A stretch of 64,000 nt of DNA from Hydractinia symbiolongicarpus. Lineage: Eukaryota; Cnidaria; Hydrozoa; Anthoathecata; Hydractiniidae. Under the pieces are notes generated by a model that ran no database searches, was not told where the DNA came from, and saw only the letters and a program-made list of their open reading frames with translations. Shown here piece by piece: positions 35,029 through 43,082 of the stretch. Both the position numbers and the translations under genes were made by a program. The DNA is taken from the NCBI RefSeq assembly GCF_029227915.1, contig NC_079889.1:7314001-7378000 (forward strand). Direction: 5' to 3'. Within the stretch, counting starts at the first letter, position 1; the number at the start of each line of letters is the position of its first letter.

Positions 35029-35945
35029 GATAGGGACACAGTAAAGGAATTATATGCTATCGCTAGGAAGCGTGGATACTCAAGACTTAATAAGGCTGAC
35101 CTCGTAGCTTTACTGGAGACTCCAAGATCTGATCATTTAGAGACCCAAGAAATATGTACCAAGGCGGTTAAAGAATATCCTCCAGCGCTCGAGTATATTC
35201 CGACAAATTCAAAACCCAAGAGATGTGTACCAAAGCAACTGCGGAGTACCCGCATTTACTCGAGTTTATTCCGGACCATTTCAGAACGCAGGAAATGTGT
35301 GCCAATGCCGTTTGGCTGTACCCGCATATGCTCGAGGACATTCCAGATCATTTCAAGATCCAAGAGATGTGCAATTGGGGAGTTCAAGAGTACCCATGGC
35401 TGCTTGGGTATGTTCCGGATCATTTCAAGACCCAAGAGATGTGTGCCATGTCGCTCGGATATGTTCCGGACCATTTCAGAACGCACGAAATATGTGCCAA
35501 TGCCGTTTAGCTGTACCCGCATACGCTCCAACATGTTGCGGACCGGTTCATGACCCAGGAGATGTGCATTGCAGCGGTTGAGAAGAGTTCATATATGCTC
35601 GCGGATGTTTCAGACCATTTCCAGACTTAGGAAATGTGTACCTTGGCAATTCGGGATAACTATTGGCTACTTAAGTTCGTTCCGGACTGGTTCATGACTC
35701 GTGAAATGCGTAGGGATAACATTTATCCCCAATTGCTCGATGCCTATTACGCGAGAAAGAAAGAAAAAGCTAAAATTAAGGAGGATTTGCTTCCAATGGC
35801 TTGGCATCCAGACAGAGTTTTAGATTGGTGTTTTTCAGAGGACGAAAAGAAGGATCTTGAAATATTATGGAGTGGTGCAAGGGCCAATTAAACACTACTA
35901 TGAAGGAATAAAAATAAGGGGTTTGATGCTCGAGCATGTCCCGGA
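35026..35945 (+). pseudogene. SAP-domain protein with DUF4116-like repeats
   Basis: Begins at the ATG on the TIR edge. Residues 1-33 form a SAP/Rho-N-like helix pair (TVKELYAIARKRGYSRLNKA, DLVALLE), a DNA-binding fold. At least eight repeats of about 34 residues follow, with consensus HFKTQEMC-x-x-AV-x-x-YP-x-x-L-x-x-VPD, the DUF4116 pattern known from large DNA viruses and Polintons. The C-terminus is basic then WHPDRVLDWCFSEDEKKDLE. Damage: one frameshift near 35205, TAG at 35508 and 35628, one shortened repeat near 35445. A stray repeat half lies after the stop at 35915-35965. Confidence 0.8.
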
Positions 35946-36045
35946 GCATTTCAGATCCCAGGACGTGCCCCCCTGTGGGCCCTCGTGGGACTTACCATAA
36001 TGTATGGAGATCACTGACTATGTTACAACCCCGGTTGTAAGATAA

Positions 36046-36201
36046 ATGGAACAATGCGATGAGTGTGAACGCGTGCTCGATGGGTACGACAGATGCTCTT
36101 GTGGACGGAGATTCTTTATAAAAGGTAAGATGCTATGCTGGTACTGTTATCAAGAGTACATTACGTATAATGGTGGAAGGTGTCCCTGTACCAAACCTTA
36201 G
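36046..36201 (+). CDS. Small Cys-rich putative zinc-binding protein (51 aa)
   Basis: Intact ATG-to-TAG frame of 52 codons: MEQCDECERVL, then CSCGRR, CWYCYQ and CPCTKP. Eight cysteines in C-x2-C, C-x-C, C-x2-C, C-x-C pairs suggest two zinc sites, similar in plan to small zinc-ribbon or RING-like proteins. It sits between the repeat protein and the next plus-strand gene. Function is unknown; it is one of the few undamaged frames in the element. Confidence 0.6.
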   Translation: MEQCDECERVLDGYDRCSCGRRFFIKGKMLCWYCYQEYITYNGGRCPCTKP

Positions 36202-36228
36202 TTGAACTCCCTTATCACAAATAAAAAG

Positions 36229-36848
36229 ATGTTCAAAATCGGCAACGAGAATGTTAACTCAAGAGACTTTTATGCCGAAGCAACTCCACTAAATATCAAA
36301 GATGTAAACGTTGAAAACATCGTGCTAAGCGACCCTATTCCAGCAAATAAGGGCAAAGATGAACGCTTTGTTATTGGCTATAAAAATAGTGACAACAAGC
36401 TATTCCCTCTATTGATCAAAACACCTAAAAAGCTCTCTTCCAATTGTGCCTTGCGTTACGACGAGGGCTGCTCTCCTACCATGTCATTCGATACTATAAC
36501 CACCCCGAATAGTTAGAGAAGTATGAGAGTATCCTGACCAAGGTAGAGTCCTGGGAGGGTCATTGCTTCACCACTCCCCCTGTGAAAAAAGGTAAATACA
36601 TCACCACCAAGGTGAAGGAGTGGGAGGGCAAAGTCAGAACCGACTTCCATTCCAAAAAATTACCACTAAAACAAAGCTGCAAGTGCAAGGCCATCATCAA
36701 GCTATCTGGGATCTACAGGCAAGGCTCAAATTACTACATGCAAACCTACCTGAAGGAGTGTAAGTATAAGGTTGTCGAGTTTTATGGCCCCCGCTATCTT
36801 AGCGATTCTGACTCCGATGATGATGAAAGCTTCGTCGTACTAGACTAG
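36229..36848 (+). pseudogene. Polinton-associated protein, unknown function
   Basis: Starts MFKIGNENVNSRDFYAE. The first frame ends near 36516. The continuing frame (after a frameshift and a TAG near 36506) reads KVESWEGHCFTTPPVKKGK, a second VKEWEGKV copy, CKCKAIIKLSGIYRQGSNYY and LKECKYKVVE, and ends in an acidic tail (DSDSDDDES). The KLSGIYRQGSNYYMQTYLKE type segment recalls a protein found in cnidarian Polintons. A nucleic-acid-binding role would be a guess. Confidence 0.55.
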
Positions 36849-37215
36849 ATGTGAGAGGTGTGTTGATCCAGCACATCAAAACAAACATGAACGACGTTAA
36901 AGCACTGAAAAAGAAGCTAAAGCACTAAAAGTTTGAAACTACTCAACTATAAATAAGGCCGACCTACTCGAAGCGTCCTTGTACTTGACCTTTCGGATCG
37001 CTTCGACACAGACAGACGGTCCCTCTTGCCAGTCTAGGCGCTAGGATCGCCTGGCAGAAGAATCTTGAGCACTTTCTGGAAGATCATACACGATGGTGAC
37101 TTGCTGATCGATGGTGATACAGGTGAAGTGGTTGGCATAGCCTAGTAGAGTTTCGTGGGAGCTTATGCAGAAGCTACCTCCAACAAAACTTACACTGAGT
37201 AGGCAGGTGGTTGTT

Positions 37216-37790
37216 CTAAGTAGCACTTACATACTGTGCAGACTGAAGTTTTTTGAGAAGTTCCTCCCTAGCCTCCTGTCTCCCTTGCGCTAATAATTCC
37301 GCGCGCTCGTTATCGTTGATCATTGTCACAGTCTTCTTAGTCCTCTGGCGTATCTGCTCCTTGAGCATCATGTAGCGCTGTTTCTCTTGTATAATCATGG
37401 TGAACTCGCTGTCAGAGATCACACTATCTTGTATCGCTTTGGAGATCTTGTTGAACACGGTGTCCAGCTTGGACTCCGCTAGGAGTTTGATACATTCATA
37501 TTTGTGGACCTTAACACTTATGCGTTTGGACGCATTCTTCAAACCTACTTGCCCTATGCCTACTGCAAGAGCCGCTGCTTCTAGCTCCGAACTCCGTTGT
37601 AAGTGTGGCAATGCTAGCTGTGGTGGTTCTCATAGTTACTGCGATCATTCCATGATCTGCATATCTCAAACCTATCCCCCAGACTTTGAACTTTTTGTAC
37701 AGCTTCTCCCGCTCTTTGATCTCATCACGGAAGAACGCTTCGACGTCTTCGATATTTTTCAACCGATAGACCTGGCTCTATTCTAGGGTA
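37216..37790 (-). pseudogene. Polinton-conserved coiled-coil/membrane protein
   Basis: First frame from about 37790: NIEDVEAFFRDEIKEREKLY then KVWGIGLRYADHGMIAVTM, leading to a hydrophobic Ala/Thr-rich middle. After a frameshift near 37590 the second frame gives LKNASKRISVKVHKYECIKL, LAESKLDTVFNKISKAIQDS and an alpha-helical basic tail. Similar proteins recur in cnidarian Polintons; role unknown, perhaps virion membrane or scaffold (inference). Confidence 0.6.
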
Positions 37791-37858
37791 TTATGCGTAG
37801 GCTCTTGCTCAGGCGCACTTGGCGGTAAAGGCGGGGAAAGCTAAGCAATGTCAGTCAT

Positions 37859-38530
37859 TTATTCTATGAGCAAATGCATAGTAATTCCAACGAACGAAAC
37901 GTTCCTATCGTGGTGATGCTCGTCCGTCAGCATGAACTCCAGCCTGTCTGTTGAACCTTTAAGAGGGAGGTATACAGGGTTATCGAAACTCCACGTAAGC
38001 ATGTCTCCCCATGCGTTTATCTCTTTGGTAGGAAGCATGGCAAGAATCTTGGATTTTTTTCCGTTAAGCAGGCAGACATCTTCGTCTAATCGAGAGCAAA
38101 CAAGTCGTAACCTATGGTGTACGTCAGTCTTGTAGAATGAATCGTAGTCACCCTTCATATAGTATTTTTTACTGGGATCGTAGGGTAGACCCAAGAGCTC
38201 TTGCAGTTGTCGATGAATCACCACCGTGTACCCATCATTGACACGGAGCCTGCAGAGTCCATTTTGCAGGACAATCAGATTAATCTTGTCTTCTGCCTGA
38301 CTGTTGACGATACTCGCCAAATCCTCGATCTTGTACAACCCATTCATTATTTCAATTCGAGTAACTCTTTGATCAGGCCCTACCTTACGGATGGTAAACT
38401 CGCTGTCACTGCAGAGGTTCAGCCACGTAGGGCAGATACTGATCGGCTTCAGAGCGATCCTCGTGTCCTGCCCTAGGTAGTCCTCAAATATCGTAGGTTT
38501 CACTATATCTGTGGCATACAGCTGTCTCAT
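37859..38530 (-). CDS. Penton-like minor capsid protein (candidate)
   Basis: An uninterrupted 223-residue frame from ATG 38530. Segments such as IEIMNGLYKIEDLASIVN, LQELLGLPYDPSKKYY, HHRLRLVCSRLDED and RNVSFVGITMHLLIE follow the plan of Polinton minor capsid (penton, single jelly-roll) proteins: a strand-rich beta protein with the L-x-x-L-L-G-(F/L) signature. Size is near the usual range (about 220-300). It is one of the few open genes left in the element. Assignment rests on remembered family patterns. Confidence 0.5.
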   Translation of the reverse strand: MRQLYATDIVKPTIFEDYLGQDTRIALKPISICPTWLNLCSDSEFTIRKVGPDQRVTRIEIMNGLYKIEDLASIVNSQAEDKINLIVLQNGLCRLRVNDGYTVVIHRQLQELLGLPYDPSKKYYMKGDYDSFYKTDVHHRLRLVCSRLDEDVCLLNGKKSKILAMLPTKEINAWGDMLTWSFDNPVYLPLKGSTDRLEFMLTDEHHHDRNVSFVGITMHLLIE

Positions 38531-38613
38531 GTTTCTTTAAAGAAACAAGAGCATTTACTCGTATAACCCAAAGGCAAAGTACAAGTCCAACAGAGGTGAG
38601 TAGTCTCTCGGTG

Positions 38614-38796
38614 TAACTAACTTGGAGCATCAGGACCTCTACGTGTCTACGACTCAGCACATTTCCGTGGCCTTCCCACAGTTCACCAAGTGCCCCATCA
38701 AAGTTTCCACTAACCTGTTGAACGATCCTGTGAGTGTAAATTGGGAGGGGCAAGCCATGGACTATTGGAACATCCAGGTGAATTTCGCTTGTCATT
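38614..38796 (+). pseudogene. C-terminal fragment of unknown Polinton protein
   Basis: Open frame to TGA at 38794 reading LEHQDLYVSTTQHISVAFPQ, then FTKCPIKVSTNLLNDPVS and MDYWNIQVNF. Upstream the frame is closed by TAG at 38601. It could be the tail of a capsid gene whose body has been deleted, but this is not certain. The integrase fragment begins directly after it. Confidence 0.35.
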
Positions 38797-38799
38797 GAG

Positions 38800-39659
38800 C
38801 GACAACGGCGTTGGGGATCTCTGCCAAGCACATGAGTGGTTCCGTACCCCTCGTTCAATCCAAACCCAAACCCAATGAGATGCATCAATTTGATTTGTTG
38901 TATATGCCCCATGACAAGCTGTATGGAAGCACCTGTAAATACATCCTCACAGGCATTGACGTGGCTTCACGCTACAAAGTAGCCAGACACTTGAAAACCA
39001 AGAAAGCCAGCGAAGTTGCTGATATGCTCAAGGATATATATAAAGCCAGAGCCCTCAAATATCCGAGTATATTTTAGTGTGACAACGGCAGTGAGTTCAA
39101 GTCGGACGTGAGTAAGCTGCTAGAGACCAACGGCGTTGAGAATAAACGTGCAACTACCAAGTACCACCATACTTTCACGGCGTTCGTCGAAAGCTACAAC
39201 AAGGTGCTCGCGGAGAGACTGTTCAAAACTCAAGATGCGCAAGGGCTGGTCAGTGATGAACAAAGTAGTACATGGGTCAAACACCTGTACGCTATCGTGA
39301 AAAGCATGAATAATAGTAAAACGGCTATGATCGACATAAAACCTTCAAAAGCCATCAAGCTGGATGAAGTCCCGCTTACGAAAAGCGAAGGCCATCCTGA
39401 GGAAAAGCCTCCACCCGATGATGGCTTATATCTGTACTTGCTGCAACCTGGAGAGGAGCATGGAGATCAAAAAAGACGTGAAACGGACGCTTGGTGGAGC
39501 AAGAAAACGTATATACTCGATCGTATTGTGACTGGTACCTGTCTCCTATACTATTTGGCAGATGGGCCTGATCGAAGCTTTGTGTCAGAGGAGCTCATGC
39601 TAATACCAGAGGATGTTGAAGTACCTCTGCAACATGTCTCGAGTTCGAGGGCCACTTGA
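38800..39659 (+). pseudogene. Retroviral-type (Polinton) integrase
   Basis: Catalytic triad is visible: D in HQFDLLYMPHD, D in CDNGSEFKSD, E in FVESYNKVLAERL. The C-terminal part (YLLQPGEEHGD, AWWSKKTYILDRIVTG, FVSEELMLIPEDV) matches the SH3-like end of Polinton integrases. A TAG at 39075-39077 lies just before CDNGSEF, replacing a codon one base away (CAG). The N-terminal zinc domain is missing, so the gene is truncated by the same event that left the fragment upstream. Confidence 0.85.
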
Positions 39660-40075
39660 TAGGTGTCGTTTTTATAACAACACCCATCATTATTGACCTT
39701 CCCTTACCCGGCATGGTATGCCGCCCTGACCATGTAGGTCGTGTTAAAATCATGTTCGGGTGGATGTACTTAGATCTGAGTACACCCCCGAGATCGGTAT
39801 TAGCGTCACCCAGTCGCATTTTATATTTGACAGATCTGTCCACCCCTTGGAGATCGGTAATAGCGTGTCTGGGTGTAGGTACTTAGATCGAAGTACTTCT
39901 TGGAGATCGGTAATAGCGTGTCTTGATGAAGGGGGTTAATCAGGACCTCCGTATGCAGAGCATTTGAAACGTCTTTATATTGTATTATATACCTGCTGGG
40001 GACATGGGTTAGAACCGCTCTCTTCACGATATCATAAGGATTTTCTGCTCCAGAGGTGTATGTAGTACATACACC
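39660..40075. other. Intergenic region between convergent Polinton genes
   Basis: Contains three copies of GAGATCGGTA(A/T)TAGCG at about 39789, 39850 and 39903, two of them preceded by TACTTAGATC. No coding frame. Confidence 0.6.
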
Positions 40076-40324
40076 CTAATATTTTAATATGTAGTAGATC
40101 AAGCAAAGGGTCAGATAGGTTCCATAGAAATTTATTTCATTCCTTTCGTTATTTTTCTTCATCTCCAATGCTTCATTTAGCTCTTCATTCATGGCCTCCA
40201 TTTGCCCCTCAATATAAGAGAGATGGTCCATTTCTTCATGACAGGCCTTTAGTTGCTTTTCCAACTTGGAGTTTTCTCTCTCCAGTTTCAACATCTCCTC
40301 ATGTAATCTATCGGTACAGAACAT
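40076..40324 (-). CDS. Small coiled-coil membrane protein
   Basis: 82 residues: heptad-rich LHEEMLKLERENSKLEKQLK through MNEELNEALEMKKNN, then a C-terminal hydrophobic helix (YGTYLTLCLIYYILKY). The ORF starts 17 bases after the ATPase stop, suggesting a shared transcript. Function unknown; a tail-anchored virion or membrane protein is inference. Confidence 0.45.
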   Translation of the reverse strand: MFCTDRLHEEMLKLERENSKLEKQLKACHEEMDHLSYIEGQMEAMNEELNEALEMKKNNERNEINFYGTYLTLCLIYYILKY

Positions 40325-40340
40325 ATTTATTTAATTGGAA

Positions 40341-40934
40341 TCACTTCAAAATGCTCCAATTTCTGGGATGTTCCAGTCTCACGTACAAACAAGTATGTTT
40401 GGATTTGCTCAATTGGATCTTGATAATCTCCCAATCATTGATCAGGTTTGTCTCTTCGTCTATCAACTTCATGTCGCTCCTTTCTGATGGATACCAGAGG
40501 AACAGCTGCTTCTTTTGCCGTCTCAAATTTTTGGGTAGAGCAGTATAGGTCTGCGTGAGTAACCATAAGCTGTGTTTCTTGTGCCTTCAACTAATAGCGA
40601 GCTCCAGCAAGGATTGTCGGTGCTTATCTAGACTCTCGTCCGCGATCATGTCATCCACGATGAATAATCTCTCTTCGCCCGCCAGCAGCGACGACAGTTT
40701 TTCAATCCAATCAAACAGTCAGTCCTTGGGTTCTATCAAAAAGTCATCCTTCAAGAGGCAGGTCCTCTTCATGTAAGTGATGTTCCAGCGGATCGTGGGA
40801 CACAGGACGATGATATTTTGAAAGTTGTACCTATACTCATTCTCGAGTAAATCAAGGACTCGCTGAGTCTTTCCACAACTCGTAGGGCCTTTGAAAATTG
40901 TAGTGCAGGGTTCTTTGACGATATCGAGAGTCAT
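40341..40934 (-). pseudogene. FtsK/HerA-like packaging ATPase
   Basis: About 197 codons in one frame. Walker A is FKGPTSCGKTQRVLDLL, Walker B is RLFIVDDMIAD, followed by LWLLTQTYTALPKNLR. This is the compact genome-packaging ATPase of Polintons and adintoviruses. Two in-frame TGA codons (40716-40718 and 40587-40589) interrupt it while the frame stays otherwise open, so decay is by substitution only. Neighbours on both sides are small Polinton membrane proteins on the same strand. Confidence 0.85.
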
Positions 40935-40964
40935 TAATTGTGTATGCCGTGGGGCATATGAAGG

Positions 40965-41273
40965 TTAATGAGACGTTTTGACAGGCTGGTCAATCGCCAC
41001 GGGCTGCGGAGAAGCTGCGGGATTTTTACGGAAAATATAATATGCCCCTCCTATACAGGCGAGTATAGCAACAAGGCCTCCACCAATATATACACTGCTT
41101 GAACTCACCCCAGAAGATTTTTTGACTGTAGATTCTACCGCACCCTCTTGTTGCTTCAAATCTTCCTTCCTCTTCTTCATCAGTGCCACCAACTTGTGGC
41201 CTTGCGCGACTCTATCTGGGTGCTTTGCTGGCTTTGTGATGACTTTTACTTCTTGTGGTTGTTCAACGGTCAT
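40965..41273 (-). CDS. Single-pass membrane protein of Polinton type
   Basis: 102 residues. Basic N-terminal half has DRVAQGHKLVALMKKRKEDL, then a Ser-rich hinge and one membrane helix (VYIGGGLVAILACIGGAYYI). The RVA-x-G-H-x-L...KK-x-x-x-L block followed by a Gly-rich membrane helix recurs at 63443-63780 in the second Polinton remnant. It lies 31 bases upstream of the ATPase in the same direction. Likely a minor virion protein (inference). Confidence 0.6.
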   Translation of the reverse strand: MTVEQPQEVKVITKPAKHPDRVAQGHKLVALMKKRKEDLKQQEGAVESTVKKSSGVSSSSVYIGGGLVAILACIGGAYYIFRKNPAASPQPVAIDQPVKTSH

Positions 41274-41465
41274 TTCTTATAAGTCGTGAAGCTTACAAAA
41301 ATCACTCCACTCCAGCTATTGCCTATGCATATTTTCAATAGGCTGTTTCCTATTTTTTTATTTCTCTTCATCAACCCTCCTTTCATCTACCTTGGACGTT
41401 GAGAGCTGTGTGTGATTAATCGTATGCGCAACGATAAGCAGGGGTGTTAATAGTTTCCCGAATGC

Positions 41466-41948
41466 TTAGTACAAGAGAATCCTCAAGTCGGCCATGCTAT
41501 CCCTGATAATCGGATCCTCATCGATATCTTGCCTCAAGCCTTCGAGACTATCGAGGGTCACTATGTTACTTATAGCCTTCGTGTACATGCTTATCGCGTG
41601 GGTTGATAGTGCCTTGGCAGTCTTTGTACCCTTTTTCTGGATCTCACGCTGAACGAACGCAGTGTGTATCTTGTGGATCATCTCGGGTGATGCTTTATTA
41701 ACAAAGCCTTCTGTGCATTTCTTAGGCAGAAGGTGTGCCTTACCTTGACGTATTGCATCCTTCAAAGCCTGACGCCTGTCTATAGGTTTTCCACGTTGCT
41801 CAAGCGCTTCCGCCGGGGTATCAACAACATCGAAAGTGTCAACGAAATTTGACATCTTTATTATTAGCCGTCTGTATCTGAAATAACCGAAGATGATCAA
41901 GACGTACGGCAGGAGTACTGCGAGACATAGGCATATCTCGCATAGCAT
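41466..41948 (-). CDS. Polinton-associated protein, unknown function
   Basis: 160 residues from ATG 41948, which would give an N-terminal membrane helix (ICLCLAVLLPYVLIIFGYF). ATG 41855 (MSNFVDTFDVVDTPAEALEQ) is an alternative start. The soluble part is helical: RRQALKDAIRQGKAHLLPKK and SPEMIHKIHTAFVQREIQKK. It lies upstream of the membrane protein and ATPase on the same strand. Confidence 0.5.
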   Translation of the reverse strand: MLCEICLCLAVLLPYVLIIFGYFRYRRLIIKMSNFVDTFDVVDTPAEALEQRGKPIDRRQALKDAIRQGKAHLLPKKCTEGFVNKASPEMIHKIHTAFVQREIQKKGTKTAKALSTHAISMYTKAISNIVTLDSLEGLRQDIDEDPIIRDSMADLRILLY

Positions 41949-41949
41949 G

Positions 41950-42490
41950 TTTATTTTTCAAAACAAAACCCTCGCAAGGGAGCCCTCTGGGTGTTTTGAT
42001 GTTTTTATTGTTGTTGTTATTTGAACCCAGAGGGTTTTTGATTCTGCGAGTATACCACTCAGAGCCTTTTTTCAGTGCTGTCCTGCTTTGCAGGCTTAGC
42101 ATACTTGCTCTTTATACTCTATACAGAATGTCATGCAATTTAACCGGCATTTGGCACAATTTTTCCTGTCATGGCACAGCGTGGGAGAAACCGGTTTGAG
42201 ACGGCCGCCTCCAGCTAGTACGTACCCTCGCCCGTGCACGCCCTAACCTTCAGCCAGGACCTAAGCCCTGCTCACACAATTTTAATATATATCGAGCTTC
42301 GTATATATCTATTCAGTATCACCTTGAGTACTACCTGTGTGAAAATCCACGCATCGCCGGTTTGGTCTTTTGCTCATCATACAGAAAATCTCTCGACCAT
42401 TGAAAAAATGATAAACATTTTTGAATGTATGAAGCAAATGAGTTTTAACTTCTTTTATATCGTCCTCATACCGATGGGGAGTTACTCGAA
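41950..42490. other. Gene-poor interval inside the Polinton
   Basis: Contains an inverted pair, GAGCCCTCTGGGTG (41971) and AACCCAGAGGGTT (42024). No protein-like frame was recognised. Confidence 0.4.
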
Positions 42491-42491
42491 G

Positions 42492-43024
42492 TTATGAAGA
42501 AAAAAATCTATTCAACACGACCGGCTTTAGGCAGATATATCGATTTCCCTTGGTTTGATTATCTGCGATCCACATCAGCTGCATATTTGTGTGATGGAGT
42601 CTAGCGAGTTGTACCGCTTTGCTTGGATATTCACCATTTTCTCTATGTTTAATCGGGATCCCGTGGTCGAGTTCCCAGGACCCTCGGTTGCCCCAGCACA
42701 TACCGTCTTTGAATTGGGCTTGGACATGACCAATGAAGGTACAAATACCGCACACCAGATACTCTTGAGAGGCAATCTCTGTATCATTATTTAGAGCATG
42801 CCTAATCCTGGTTAGAATAAGATTGTGCTAATACCTGGGAAAATCACATACGGGCATTTTTCTTATTTATGTTGGCATTTTGCACGCTCTCTCGAGGCCT
42901 TCTTACTATCGAGGCATTTGATGCACATTTTTGTGTACTGGCCTTTGTTTTTGTCTTTGTTTTTGATTTTGAAATTCCCCAGTAATTTGGGTTGTTTGCA
43001 TTGTGTACATTTTTTAACCTCCAT
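42492..43024 (-). pseudogene. Zinc-ribbon plus HNH endonuclease-like protein
   Basis: From ATG 43024 the first frame has KKCTQCKQPK, then TKMCIKCLDSKKAS, a four-Cys zinc site common in viral HNH proteins, and stops at 42863. A second frame (42755-42492) gives CGIC, GSWELDHGIPIKH, LARLHHTNMQLMWIADN and KGNRY: the His-Asn-His core of HNH nucleases with downstream H-x-N-x-Q. The two parts are separated by a stop and frameshift. Confidence 0.7.
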
Positions 43025-43082
43025 TTGTTGTTACTTTTTTGAAGCATAGCTTCACCAAATATTGGACAAATCCCCACTATTC

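Noticed and set aside
38484-38912. 142-codon minus-strand open frame
   Set aside because: Overlaps antisense to the fragment ending LEHQDLYVS... and the integrase; no family resemblance.
40587-40718. TGA codons in the ATPase as selenocysteine or recoded sites
   Set aside because: The positions align with ordinary residues in the family, and other genes of the element are also broken; decay is simpler.
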